Shown here: positions 52,225 to 60,959 of the stretch, in pieces
How positions within the stretch are numbered: position 1 is the stretch's first letter
Layout: the number at the start of each line of letters is the position of its first letter
Source of the DNA: Micavibrio sp964400125
GTDB lineage: Bacteria; Pseudomonadota; Alphaproteobacteria; Micavibrionales; Micavibrionaceae
Assembly (NCBI GenBank): GCA_964400125.1
Contig: CAYNSR010000014.1
Coordinates: forward strand, 1-64,000
Direction: 5' to 3'
Length of the DNA stretch: 64,000 nucleotides
Notes under the pieces: generated by a model
The model's database searches: none
Told to the model about the DNA's origin: nothing
Seen by the model: only the letters and a program-made list of their open reading frames with translations
Translations under genes and position numbers: made by a program

Positions 52225-52308
52225 TCATGTCTCCATTTCTAGCGTCAAGGTGATACCCTTCAGGGTCTCACGGGCGTCTTAACAAAAGGTTAACATGTCC
52301 CCGCCCGG

Positions 52309-53292
52309 TCATTTCCGGCGACTTTCTTCCTGCCGTTTCCGGTCAAGAATCGCCTGTTCTTCCCGCTTCTTTCGCTCAAAATCTTCCTGTTCCCGTTTTT
52401 TTCTGTCAAAGGATTCTTGTTCCTGCTTTTTACGCTCCAGAAATTGCTGTTCCTGATGCTGCTGCGCCTGTCGGCGTTTCTCCTCCAGACGCTTTTCTTC
52501 CAGTCTGGCCTGCTCCTTGCGCCGTTCCTGCAACAGCCGTTTTGACTCCGTGCGCTTGCGCTTGATATTTCTTTTTTGCATCAGTTTTTTATCGGCAGCT
52601 TTTTTCAGTTGCTGTTTTTCCGCATGGATTTTCAACTGCGCTTCTACCTCGGCCATCTTGTCCTGTTCCGACGATTTCCCGGCCTTCTTTACGCTGTAAT
52701 TGCGCTTCGGCGCGGCATAACTGCCCGATGACACGCCGCCGGATTCCTGAAATCTTTCCTGTCCGGAATCATCATCGTCGTCGTCATAATCATCGTCATA
52801 ACCATCATCATCGTCTTCCTGCCAATCCTCGAACTCATCACGCCACGGCGGCGGCGCACCAGTCATGGCATCCGACATGTCTGCATCCGACAAATCAGCA
52901 TCCGACAAATCAGCACCACGCAGATCCGCACCGCGCAACGTTGCACCGACGAGTACAGCCCCCCGCAAATCCGCGCACACCAGATTCGCCTTGGACAAAT
53001 TCGCCCCCGAAAGGTTGCAGTTGCGCAAATCCGCCCCTTCCAGATTGATTCCTTCCATATTCGCATCGGCCAGACTGGCCCCCCACAAACAGGCATCGAT
53101 CAATTCCGCGCCACGCAAATCAGGCACAAACGCCGGATCATCCTTCCGGGCCAATGCAACACGATCATTGAAGGAGCCAATCGCTCCGGCCTTCAGGAAA
53201 TAAATAGCCGCCAGACGACGCTCCTCCGGCGTACGGCGGAGGAAATCCTGCGGTCTGTTCAGATCACGGTAATCATTAGAATCTTCATCCAT
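52309..53292 (-). CDS. Pentapeptide-repeat protein with acidic linker and charged coiled coil
   Basis: 327 residues in three parts. Residues 60-142 are pentapeptide repeats (A-D-L-R-G, A-N-L-S-K and similar), which fold as a right-handed four-sided helix; A-D-L-S-D and A-D-M-S-D units close the run. Residues about 155-175 are almost pure Asp (EDDDDGYDDDYDDDDDDS). Residues 210-327 are a highly charged Lys/Arg/Glu/Gln helix with irregular ten-residue units around (E/D)RKK. The protein is cytoplasmic and highly elongated. I know of no named family with this layout. It has no operon partner. The pentapeptide part alone would not justify calling it a gyrase protector. Confidence 0.8.
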   Translation of the reverse strand: MDEDSNDYRDLNRPQDFLRRTPEERRLAAIYFLKAGAIGSFNDRVALARKDDPAFVPDLRGAELIDACLWGASLADANMEGINLEGADLRNCNLSGANLSKANLVCADLRGAVLVGATLRGADLRGADLSDADLSDADMSDAMTGAPPPWRDEFEDWQEDDDDGYDDDYDDDDDDSGQERFQESGGVSSGSYAAPKRNYSVKKAGKSSEQDKMAEVEAQLKIHAEKQQLKKAADKKLMQKRNIKRKRTESKRLLQERRKEQARLEEKRLEEKRRQAQQHQEQQFLERKKQEQESFDRKKREQEDFERKKREEQAILDRKRQEESRRK

Positions 53293-53441
53293 GTAACACC
53301 CCTTATTCTTCCCCTTCTTCCGGGATTATAACGCTTCGTGAAATATGCCGGAATTATTTTTACAAAACCTGCCACAAACAGGAAACTTTATTACGCAAAA
53401 CCCCGTGGAACTTTCACCGCCCACACACCGTTGGTCTCGGC

Positions 53442-53726
53442 ATGGAATACTTCGTCAAGAACGAAAGCGGGCGATCTTATCCGTGGTCCGTCTACGCGAT
53501 TATAGATGGTTACAGGGTTTACAAGGCCGGATTCAAGGATAGAGACAAAGCGCGGGACTGGATAGAGGAAACCCAAAAACATCACGATCATCCCGGTGAA
53601 ACCGAGGGTGAAACAGAAGAGCAGAACCTTCCTGAAGAACCGGATCTGGATACGGTGGATCAGGCGTCGATTGAATCTTTCCCCTCCAGCGATCCCCCGG
53701 CCTGGACGGATATCACCACCCATTAA
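53442..53726 (+). CDS. Hypothetical protein with C-terminal SFPSSDPPAWT motif
   Basis: 94 residues. The N-terminal half (MEYFVKNESGRSYPWSVYAI, then YRVYKAGFKDRDKARDWIEE) looks like a small alpha/beta domain; the middle is acidic. The C-terminus ends DQASIESFPSSDPPAWTDIT, a short motif found at the end of many otherwise unrelated proteobacterial proteins. The start has a weak ribosome-binding site. Confidence 0.72.
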   Translation: MEYFVKNESGRSYPWSVYAIIDGYRVYKAGFKDRDKARDWIEETQKHHDHPGETEGETEEQNLPEEPDLDTVDQASIESFPSSDPPAWTDITTH

Positions 53727-53751
53727 GGAATTAAAATACCTTCTGCCCCCC

Positions 53752-53784
53752 TTGACTTATACCCCCATAGGGTATACTATACCC
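53752..53784 (+). promoter_or_regulatory. CsoR-type operator overlapping promoter
   Basis: TTGACT (53752-53757) is followed by TATACCC-CCATA-GGGTATA (53758-53776), a perfect inverted repeat, and GGGTATA-C-TATACCC (53770-53784), which reuses the middle half-site. TATACT at 53773-53778 can act as the -10 box with a 15-base spacer. This G/C-tract palindrome resembles known CsoR copper operators and lies in front of a csoR-type gene, so self-regulation is expected. Confidence 0.75.
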
Positions 53785-53786
53785 TT

Positions 53787-54017
53787 ATGAGGTATCCTCT
53801 TCTCCCAATTCTGCTCTTCATCATGACCGCCCCTGCACAGGCGCGGGATATTTCCTATGTGGGGAGCGCATAATAACCTGCCCTTGCCGCCGATGCGGCA
53901 CAAGCCTGCGCCGGATTGCGCCGTTTGAGCGGGTGGATCTGGGGGTTTTCGATCCTTTGCTTTTCAACGGGTGCGTTTTTTGCCTTTATCGCGCCTTACC
54001 ATACTGGAAAAATAGAC
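53787..54017 (+). pseudogene. Interrupted exported or membrane protein ahead of csoR
   Basis: ATG at 53787 begins a 28-residue signal-peptide-like sequence (MRYPLLPILLFIMTAPAQAR) that ends in two stop codons (TAATAA, 53871-53876). The same frame continues beyond them with a hydrophobic stretch (GWIWGFSILCFSTGAFFAFI) and leads without a further stop into csoR. It may be a broken small membrane or exported gene, or a short leader peptide that controls the operon. Confidence 0.5.
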
Positions 54018-54284
54018 ATGCATGACTCCGAACTCGGCAAACTGAACAGGGTCTCCGGGCAGGTCGAAGGCGTCAAAAAAATGATTGCCGAACGCCGCTA
54101 TTGCCCCGATATCCTGACCCAGCTCCGCGCCATTCGCGCCGCCATCCGCGGCGTTGAGGCCAATATTTTAGAGAATCATCTAAAATCCTGTGTTGCAGAA
54201 TCTCTGTCCAGTGGAAATCCACAGGATGCACAAAAGAAAATCGACGAATTAAAAGATCTGTTCAAAAGGTTCGATGCGGAATGA
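54018..54284 (+). CDS. csoR: CsoR/RcnR-family metal-sensing repressor
   Basis: 88 residues from ATG 54018. All-helical DUF156 repressor that leaves DNA when it binds metal. It begins MHDSELGKLNRVSGQVEGVK. Metal ligands follow the Cys-His-Cys pattern: C29 (RRYCPD), H54 and C58 (ENHLKSCV), as expected for a copper(I) sensor rather than nickel (RcnR). It is directly downstream of a CsoR-like palindrome and overlaps the permease gene by four bases. Confidence 0.9.
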   Translation: MHDSELGKLNRVSGQVEGVKKMIAERRYCPDILTQLRAIRAAIRGVEANILENHLKSCVAESLSSGNPQDAQKKIDELKDLFKRFDAE

Positions 54285-55357
54285 ATTCATGCTGTGACAT
54301 ACCGGAACCGGAATCCCCCGGCCATGGACATATCCATGGCCGCACCCGCACCGACACGCTGTTCTGGGGGTCGCTAACGGTGATTGTCGCCGGGGTTCTG
54401 GCACACCTTCTTGCCGGATTTTTGAGCATTGATGCGCCATGGGTGCATCATTTTGGGCACAGCCTGATTGATCTGCTGAAAACCATGTGGTGGGGCGTTG
54501 CGCTCGGGCTGGTCACCGTAGGGTTGATGGGGCAAGTGCCGAAAAGCTATTTCAATGCCCTGCTCGGACGCGGCGACAGAGCTGGTGGCATTTTCCGCGC
54601 GGCGGCGGCGGGGCTGCTGCTTGACCTGTGTTCGCACGGTATCTTGATGGTCGGCGCAAAATTCTATGAACGCGGTGCCAGTCTGGCGCAGGTCATGACA
54701 TTCCTGATCGCCAGCCCGTGGAATTCCCTCTCTCTGACATTCATCCTGATCGCGCTGATCGGGTTGAAATGGACATTGCTGTTTATCCTCGGGTCTGCGA
54801 TGATCGCCGTCGTCACGGGATTTATCTATCTGTTCCTGACAAAAATCGGCGTATTTCCATCCAACCCGAATGCGATCGAAACCCCGGACGATTTTCACCT
54901 GATGGCGGATGCAAAAATGCGTCTGAAAAAATTCCGCCCCGGCAAAAAATTTTTTAAAGATGTCGTCGCAGAAGGATGGCGCGATGGACGTGTGGTCTTG
55001 CGCTGGCTGATGTTCGGGATCGTTCTGGCGTCGCTGGTGCGCACCTTCGTTCCAGCGGAAACCTTTGCGGACTGGTTTGCGCCAACGCTGGCGGGTTTGG
55101 CTCTGACGCTGGTTGCCACCACCCTGATCGAGGTCTGCTCCGAAGGCTCCGCCCCGATCGGCGCCGATCTGGTCATACGCGCCGAGGCACCGGGGAACGG
55201 ATTTGCCTTCCTGATGGCGGGGGTATCCACCGACTACACCGAAATCATGGTTTTGAAAAACATGACGCGCTCATGGAAAATGGCGCTATCCCTGCCGCTT
55301 TTGACCGTGCCGCAGATCGTCCTGCTCGGCTGGATCATGAATCAGGCGGGCCTTTAA
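54281..55357 (+). CDS. DUF318 permease, SO_0444/ArsP-like metal efflux
   Basis: 358 residues. Two related halves of about four membrane helices each, separated by a charged loop (KMRLKKFRPGKKFFKDVVAE). Key motifs: LLLDLCSHGILMVGAKFYER, FLIASPWNSL in the first half and LIEVCSEGSAPIGADL, VSTDYTEI in the second. The N-terminus has CC and H-G-H-I-H-G, possible metal ligands. The Cys-Ser-x-G pair suggests handling of a thiophilic metal or metalloid. It is cotranscribed with csoR (ATGA overlap), so copper or zinc export is likely; the substrate is inferred. Confidence 0.88.
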   Translation: MNSCCDIPEPESPGHGHIHGRTRTDTLFWGSLTVIVAGVLAHLLAGFLSIDAPWVHHFGHSLIDLLKTMWWGVALGLVTVGLMGQVPKSYFNALLGRGDRAGGIFRAAAAGLLLDLCSHGILMVGAKFYERGASLAQVMTFLIASPWNSLSLTFILIALIGLKWTLLFILGSAMIAVVTGFIYLFLTKIGVFPSNPNAIETPDDFHLMADAKMRLKKFRPGKKFFKDVVAEGWRDGRVVLRWLMFGIVLASLVRTFVPAETFADWFAPTLAGLALTLVATTLIEVCSEGSAPIGADLVIRAEAPGNGFAFLMAGVSTDYTEIMVLKNMTRSWKMALSLPLLTVPQIVLLGWIMNQAGL

Positions 55358-55872
55358 GGCAGAACCACTTGCCCGTAAACCAACAACACAATGCCCGCCA
55401 GTGTCAGCGGCCATGCCGCAAAGGCTGGAAGACCGCCTTTGACGAAGAAAAAATACTGGATAAAAAAAACAGGAATCGTCGCCACGAAAAACACCCGCAA
55501 CCCCCGCCCGATTTCCCATTCGGGAAAAAGTAAGAAGCTAACTCCCAACGTCAAACACATCAATCCGGCAATCACCCGATACCACAAATCGGCCTTGTGC
55601 GCGTAAAGCAGGCTATTGCGGATGACAATCCAGAACAGGGCCGGAACACTGACCCACAACCCGACCCACATCGCCATGTCATAGGCATGACCGTCTTCGA
55701 TCATGTAATGCACGGGGTGACCCGACCGGAAGGCAAAGCCGATCACGGAAGCAATATAGGTCAGACTGAGGACCGGAAAAAAACGGTGTCCTAAAACATC
55801 GAAAAAATCCCGTGGCAACAGACGCACCCCGTCCTCGTCATGGTTCAGATGAATTTCAGGCTGGGCACTCAT
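55354..55872 (-). CDS. Hypothetical membrane protein
   Basis: 172 residues with a polar N-terminus (HLNHDEDGVRLLPRDFFDVL) and about five hydrophobic segments covering the rest (about 33-50, 67-85, 100-118, 128-145, 150-168). It converges with the metal permease, with the 3' ends overlapping by four bases. The next gene upstream on the same strand is eight bases away, suggesting a joint transcript. Family not recognised. Confidence 0.72.
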   Translation of the reverse strand: MSAQPEIHLNHDEDGVRLLPRDFFDVLGHRFFPVLSLTYIASVIGFAFRSGHPVHYMIEDGHAYDMAMWVGLWVSVPALFWIVIRNSLLYAHKADLWYRVIAGLMCLTLGVSFLLFPEWEIGRGLRVFFVATIPVFFIQYFFFVKGGLPAFAAWPLTLAGIVLLVYGQVVLP

Positions 55873-55880
55873 GGAAAAAA

Positions 55881-56270
55881 CTACTTCTTCTTTATTCCCG
55901 GACAGGGATATTTTTCAAACAGGGCCAGCAACACAGCCGGAGCCGCGATAAAGCTATCATGCTGCGGATTTTTTTGAAAATACTTCAAAACCAGCAAATG
56001 CAGTTCGTTCATCGTCACCGTTTCCGGAATACAAACATTGATTTCCGGGGCCATCTTCATACCGCGCAGCATATTGTGATAATCCAAAACGCCGGCAATA
56101 TAGGACTGGCAGGCCGCATGTGCGCCGGGACTGACCTCTTTCCCGTCGGAGCTGATACCGCATATTTTCATCATATATGCCCCGGAAAACCGGGCCGCCT
56201 GCGCGGGCAAGCCGAAACAGGACACCATCCCCGCAAGCAGCACAGCAATGACCAGATAATGGCGCAGCAT
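55881..56270 (-). CDS. Rap1a/Tai-like exported protein
   Basis: 129 residues with a signal peptide (MLRHYLVIAVLLAGMVSCFG, cleavage after PAQA). Mature part: KICGIS, AACQSYIAGVLDYHNML, VCIPETVTMNELHLLVLKYF and EKYPCP, the four-Cys pattern of the Rap1a/Tai superfamily. Some members are immunity proteins for type VI secretion amidases; no such effector is nearby, and the fold also occurs in unrelated exported proteins. Confidence 0.8.
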   Translation of the reverse strand: MLRHYLVIAVLLAGMVSCFGLPAQAARFSGAYMMKICGISSDGKEVSPGAHAACQSYIAGVLDYHNMLRGMKMAPEINVCIPETVTMNELHLLVLKYFQKNPQHDSFIAAPAVLLALFEKYPCPGIKKK

Positions 56271-56280
56271 ATGTCCTGCC

Positions 56281-57471
56281 CTATTGATCTTTCATGCCGC
56301 TTTTTAGCTGTTGCAAGACCGCGAAGGGAGAATCCTCGATCCGCGACGGCGCGGCCTCAAAGCTCATCGCGCGCTTTTCTTCGCGCGCGGGCTTGCCTTT
56401 TTTGTCGTGCGGTTTGAATTTCTTGTGCTGGTCGCGCGGCCCATCGCCTGATTTTTTTTCAAATTTCGGGCGTCCGGCCTTTTCCGCAGGGCGACGTTCT
56501 AGGCGGGGTGGCCGCCCTGAATCACCCGCACGACCACGTCTGAGACGAAACGTTGCCAGTTCCGGTTTTACGGCAACGGCAGAAACCGCCGATTTTTCAA
56601 CAGCATCAACGGCTTCCTGCACTGCTTCTGCCGGAAGTTCCGCCGTCGCCTGCGCTTCCGGTATGGCGGCAAGCTGCACGGGCTGTTCCGCCGGATCAGA
56701 CGTTTTGGTATGGCCCATCGCCTCCAGCACCTTGTAAAGATCAGGGATAGAGCAACCGAGCCATTCGGCCATCGCATGCGTCGCCTTGAAACTGCCGTCC
56801 TTGGCATTGTCGTAGACTGCGCTCACCACACGGTCGAGCATATCGATACGGATGGCGCGGCTCGCGTAAAGCGGGTAGCCGATGGCACGATAATAGACCG
56901 GGTCGCTTTGCGCTTCATCGACAACAACAGAAACCGCGCCGTCCTTCGGCACCGGGGCCGGAAGCACGCGATCATGCCACAACCACCACAGCAACGCCCG
57001 CAAACGCACAGCAGCCGGTTTGTTCAATTCAGGAACGAAAACTAAAATGGGCCCGAGCCGCACATGACGCTGGCGCAAGACCCGGCGCGCATCGGGGTCC
57101 AGAGCAGCAATCAGGGTCGCAATATCCTGACGCGGCAAAATGCCGAGCGCATCGGCAATTTTTTGCGCAATTTCTTTCGCCGGTCCGTCAATACCCTCTT
57201 CTCTGGTCATGGCGCTCAGGACTTCAAGGACGGTTGCGATATGCTGTTCCAGCCATGTCTGGATAAAATCGCGCACCGCTTCGGAATCCTGATCCTTTAG
57301 CACCTCGGCATCCACCAGCACGACATGCGGCTTCAACTGGCTCTCACCTTTGCCAACCCGGGCCACGGGCACACCGGGCATCGGGTTCGTGGCATCAGCC
57401 TGCCACAGGATCATGCCGTCATCTTGCAGCCGGAACTGTTTCGGCTGGGAATTTACAATCATCTTTCGCAC
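56281..57471 (-). CDS. Free-standing domain related to C-terminus of Suv3-like helicases
   Basis: 396 residues. Residues about 110-265 (RHVRLGPILVFVPELNKPAA, RLRALLWWLWHDRVLPAP, YYRAIGYPLYASRAIRIDML) match what I recall as the C-terminal part of Suv3/MgpS-type DExH helicases of alphaproteobacteria, but no Walker A, DExH or other helicase motif is present. The protein begins with a unique 100-residue region and ends with a Lys/Arg-rich disordered tail and the short ending SPFAVLQQLKSGM. It may be a non-catalytic RNA-binding paralogue. Ten bases separate it from the Rap1a-like gene. Confidence 0.75.
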   Translation of the reverse strand: MRKMIVNSQPKQFRLQDDGMILWQADATNPMPGVPVARVGKGESQLKPHVVLVDAEVLKDQDSEAVRDFIQTWLEQHIATVLEVLSAMTREEGIDGPAKEIAQKIADALGILPRQDIATLIAALDPDARRVLRQRHVRLGPILVFVPELNKPAAVRLRALLWWLWHDRVLPAPVPKDGAVSVVVDEAQSDPVYYRAIGYPLYASRAIRIDMLDRVVSAVYDNAKDGSFKATHAMAEWLGCSIPDLYKVLEAMGHTKTSDPAEQPVQLAAIPEAQATAELPAEAVQEAVDAVEKSAVSAVAVKPELATFRLRRGRAGDSGRPPRLERRPAEKAGRPKFEKKSGDGPRDQHKKFKPHDKKGKPAREEKRAMSFEAAPSRIEDSPFAVLQQLKSGMKDQ

Positions 57472-57598
57472 CCTATATTGAATGCACTTACTATAGCCTT
57501 TCCATAGCCGGAGGAAAGCAATAAGTCTGGCTGTTGGGGCATTTTTTTGTTAACTTTTTACATTCCGTACGTTCCAGCCGCCCGATCAGGAGATCTTG

Positions 57599-59164
57599 AT
57601 GAAACGCATCCTCGCCGCCTTGTGCGTCCCGGTTTTGTTATGGGCGATGCCCGCCCAGGCCGCGCTGGACCAAGCCGGAGCCGCGCAGGTGAAACGGATC
57701 TTTACCACATATCTGGAACAACGCCAGATCTCCAACCGCCTCGCCGGGCAGGAAATGAAACTGCAAGGCGACATCATGGTCGAACCGGGCGATAATTATT
57801 ACGCCGTCACCATGCCACATATATCCGTCCACAACCCGGACGGCAGTTACACCGATATCGGCATTCTGGCGATCAATGCCATGCCGGGCGACAAACAGGG
57901 CGAATGGCGGATGACCATCGCCGTCCCGACGCCGATCATCGGCTATGACGCCGAAAAGAAAATCGAATCCCGGATTGATATCGGCGCACAGACACTGGCG
58001 GGTGTATGGAGCGAACAGGCCAGCCATTTTATAAAGCTGGATGCCCGCTATGAAAAAGTCGTTCTCCAGCGCATTCAGGACGGCATGACCATCAAAATTC
58101 CCGCGACATCCGTTTTATTCGACCTGACGCCGTCGGCGGATAAAAAAACATGGTCCGGCCCCGCCAGATACCGCATGGAAAATCTTGAAATCCTGCGCGG
58201 CGGCGATACCACTCCATCACGCATCGGGCGCATCGACATCGACGCATTTTTGCACGAATATTCGCCGGAAAGCGCCAAATCCCATCAGGAAAAAATGGCC
58301 GCGCTGGTGGAATCCTCAGGGGACGGCCCGATCAGCCCGGATCATGTCGTCGGCATGTATAACATGATGTTCGATTCTTTCAGTACCATCTGGGACGGCT
58401 TCGACAGCAGCATCACGGCCAGCGACATCACGCTGGCGCATACCGCCGCGCTGGACGGGAAAAACGGGAGTATCCGGATTGCAAAAGCCGGAATGGCCTT
58501 GAAGGCAAAAGGATTCCGTTCCAACAACGTCAACCTGTCCAACCGCATCTTTTACGACGACCTGAATATCGAACCCGCGCCGAAAGGTCTGGCCGATACA
58601 ACGCCGACCCATTTCAATCTGGACCTGAGCTTCAGCAAGGTGCCCTTCCGCGATCTCGTCAATCTCGGAAAATCGTCACTGCAATCCTCCGGCGAGGCAG
58701 AAAAAACACATGCAGAAAACGCTGCCCTGCTGACCATGGCATTGCAGATCATGACCAATGCAGAAACCAGTCTGGACATCAACAATACATCGCTCGGGAA
58801 CGCTCTTTACAAAGTGCTGCTGAACGGGAAAATCCTTGCCGACCTGAACGCCGCGATGAAGGCGGCTGGCAAGGTCACGCTCAACATCTCCGGGTTCGAT
58901 CGGTTGCTGGCCGTCATGAAAAAACAGGCGCAGGACAAAACACTCGACGAAACCGCCCGAAAGAAATTGCAGGAAATCATGCTCGCCATGACCATCATCC
59001 AGGCTCTCGGCCAGAAAGATGCCGTTGATAAAAATGCGCGCATTTACGATCTGGAACTGACCAAGGGAGGCCAGTTGACACTGAATGGAACCGACCTGAC
59101 CGCTATCCAGAATATGATCAACGCGGCAAAAGGCGAAAAAACACCGGAAACGGCCAAACCTTAA
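57599..59164 (+). CDS. Hypothetical exported protein
   Basis: 521 residues from the ATG at 57599 behind AGGAG. A signal peptide (MKRILAALCVPVLLWAMPAQ, cleavage after AQA) is followed by a long periplasmic protein of mixed helices and strands, with several repeats of amphipathic strands ('ISVHNPDGSYTDIGILAI', 'MENLEILRGG') as in DUF945/DUF2125-type proteins that line up lipid-contacting beta sheets. I do not recognise the exact family. It converges with hemW (overlap of four bases). Confidence 0.72.
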   Translation: MKRILAALCVPVLLWAMPAQAALDQAGAAQVKRIFTTYLEQRQISNRLAGQEMKLQGDIMVEPGDNYYAVTMPHISVHNPDGSYTDIGILAINAMPGDKQGEWRMTIAVPTPIIGYDAEKKIESRIDIGAQTLAGVWSEQASHFIKLDARYEKVVLQRIQDGMTIKIPATSVLFDLTPSADKKTWSGPARYRMENLEILRGGDTTPSRIGRIDIDAFLHEYSPESAKSHQEKMAALVESSGDGPISPDHVVGMYNMMFDSFSTIWDGFDSSITASDITLAHTAALDGKNGSIRIAKAGMALKAKGFRSNNVNLSNRIFYDDLNIEPAPKGLADTTPTHFNLDLSFSKVPFRDLVNLGKSSLQSSGEAEKTHAENAALLTMALQIMTNAETSLDINNTSLGNALYKVLLNGKILADLNAAMKAAGKVTLNISGFDRLLAVMKKQAQDKTLDETARKKLQEIMLAMTIIQALGQKDAVDKNARIYDLELTKGGQLTLNGTDLTAIQNMINAAKGEKTPETAKP

Positions 59165-60339
59165 TCCAGAAGATAGGCCAGCAGCGCATCCAGCCTTTGC
59201 CGCCCGGCTGGCGTCGTGGTAAGGCCGCCCTCGCCGGTGACCAGATATCCTTCATCACCGAGTGAACGAAGTTTTTCGCACTTGAAAATGGCGTCGCGAC
59301 TTTTGCCTGACTCCCGCTCCAGCCGCGACCACGGCAATTCCTCCGCCAGACGCAACCCCATCATAACGCATTCCACCAGACGCTGATCGGGTGTGACGAT
59401 TTCCGTCCCCTGCGCCCCGGAACCGCGTTCTTGCACCTGTTTCAGCCAAATATCCGGGGCGCGGTGCGTGCGGGTCGCCTGTTTTTTTCCGTCAATGCCC
59501 AGCCGCCCGTGCGCGCCGGGCCCGATGCCGACATAATCGCCGTAGCGCCAATAAACCAGATTGTGCCGCGATTCCTGCCCCGGTCTGGCATGGTTCGAAA
59601 TTTCATAGGCGGGCATCCCTGCGGCACCCAGAATATCCTGCGTGATTTCATACATTTCACCGGCGCGAATCTCGTTGGGGATATCGAACTCCCCGCGCGC
59701 ATGCCGCGTAAAGAATGCCGTCCCCGGTTCGATGGTCAGTTGATAAAGGGAAATATGGGCATCCGCGACCGCCAGTGCCTCCTCCAGCTCCGCCGCCCAT
59801 GCGTCGGGGGATTGTTGCGGGCGGGCATAAATCAGGTCATAGCTGAATCGGTCGAACGTGGCCGCCGCAATATCAATCGCCCGTCGCCCTTCCGCGGCGC
59901 TATGCTGACGCCCGAGAAATGTCAGGTCGTCATCGCGAAAAGACTGAATCCCCAGCGACACGCGATTGATACCCGCCTGACGGAACGCGGCGAACTTTCC
60001 CGCCTCGACCGAGGTTGGATTGGCCTCCAGCGTGATTTCAATATCGTTTGAAAAAATCCACGCCCGTTGCGCCACATCAATCACCGCCGCCACCGTTTCC
60101 GGCAGCATCAATGACGGCGTGCCCCCGCCGAAAAAAATGGAATCAAGCGTCCGCCCCGGCGTCAGCTCTGCAAAATATCGTAACTCCTGTACCAGCGCAT
60201 CGCGCCATGCCTGATGGTCCACGGCGTCATGAACATGCGAATTAAAATCGCAATACGGGCATTTCGATTTGCAAAACGGCCAGTGAACGTAAAGACCGAA
60301 GGGCGCGGAAAAACCGGATTTCCCGTCCGGAACGCCCAT
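59161..60339 (-). CDS. hemW: Radical SAM heme chaperone
   Basis: 392 residues, homologous to oxygen-independent coproporphyrinogen oxidase but of the HemW type, which carries heme. The Fe-S/SAM motif is CKSKCPYCDF (about 23-32); further motifs are SIFFGGGTPSLM, GINRVSLGIQSF and YDLIYARPQQS. The shorter N-terminus without the extra Cys of HemN supports HemW. The gene starts at the very end of rdgB (one shared base) and belongs to the rph-rdgB-hemW operon. Confidence 0.93.
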   Translation of the reverse strand: MGVPDGKSGFSAPFGLYVHWPFCKSKCPYCDFNSHVHDAVDHQAWRDALVQELRYFAELTPGRTLDSIFFGGGTPSLMLPETVAAVIDVAQRAWIFSNDIEITLEANPTSVEAGKFAAFRQAGINRVSLGIQSFRDDDLTFLGRQHSAAEGRRAIDIAAATFDRFSYDLIYARPQQSPDAWAAELEEALAVADAHISLYQLTIEPGTAFFTRHARGEFDIPNEIRAGEMYEITQDILGAAGMPAYEISNHARPGQESRHNLVYWRYGDYVGIGPGAHGRLGIDGKKQATRTHRAPDIWLKQVQERGSGAQGTEIVTPDQRLVECVMMGLRLAEELPWSRLERESGKSRDAIFKCEKLRSLGDEGYLVTGEGGLTTTPAGRQRLDALLAYLLD

Positions 60340-60959
60340 CAGGAATTCTTCCCCGCCGAAAGAGACGACGAAAGCGCAACAGCCCCGATAAATTTCCGGA
60401 CAGCGCGGCTGCGGTGGCTGATTTTTTTCTTTTCCTCATCGCTCATTTCGCCGAAGGTGCGGTTGAAATCCTCGGGCATGAACATCGGATCATAGCCGAA
60501 CCCGCCCGTCCCCATCGGCGGCCACACTAAAACGCCGTCAACCTGCCCTTCATAAATTTCACATTCTCCGTCCGGCCACGCCAGCGCAAGCACGCAAACG
60601 AAAGAAGCCGAATGGTCCGGCTGGTTGCCAAGACGTTCATGCACTTTTTGCATCGCCAGCGCAAAATCCCGCTCCGGTCCGGCCCAGCGGGCAGAATACA
60701 CCCCCGGGTCGCCGTTCAGCGCATTGACGCATAACCCGCTGTCATCGGCCAGCGCCGGAAGCCTGCTGATCTGCGCTGCGGTCATGGCCTTCAGCACGGC
60801 ATTTTCGGCAAAAGTAGACCCCGTTTCCTCCGGTTCGCTCAGGCCCAGATCGGTAGCCGGGACAATGTCGATGCCATAGGGCGCAAGCAACCCCTCAAAC
60901 TCCCGCACCTTGCCCTGATTATGTGTGGCCAGAACCAGTTTCTCAATCCGCCTGTTCAT
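60339..60959 (-). CDS. rdgB: dITP/XTP pyrophosphatase (RdgB/HAM1)
   Basis: 206 residues. Removes non-canonical purine nucleotides (dITP, XTP) from the pool. Motifs: LATHNQGKVREF (N-terminal loop), FAENAVLKA, DDSGLCVNALNGDPGVYSARW, GGFGYDPMFMPE and SHRSRAVRKF. Its ATG overlaps the rph stop by four bases. Confidence 0.95.
   Translation of the reverse strand: MNRRIEKLVLATHNQGKVREFEGLLAPYGIDIVPATDLGLSEPEETGSTFAENAVLKAMTAAQISRLPALADDSGLCVNALNGDPGVYSARWAGPERDFALAMQKVHERLGNQPDHSASFVCVLALAWPDGECEIYEGQVDGVLVWPPMGTGGFGYDPMFMPEDFNRTFGEMSDEEKKKISHRSRAVRKFIGAVALSSSLSAGKNS

Noticed and set aside
55881..56270. Type VI secretion immunity gene
   Set aside because: Only the Rap1a/Tai-like Cys pattern is present; no effector or type VI gene is in the window.
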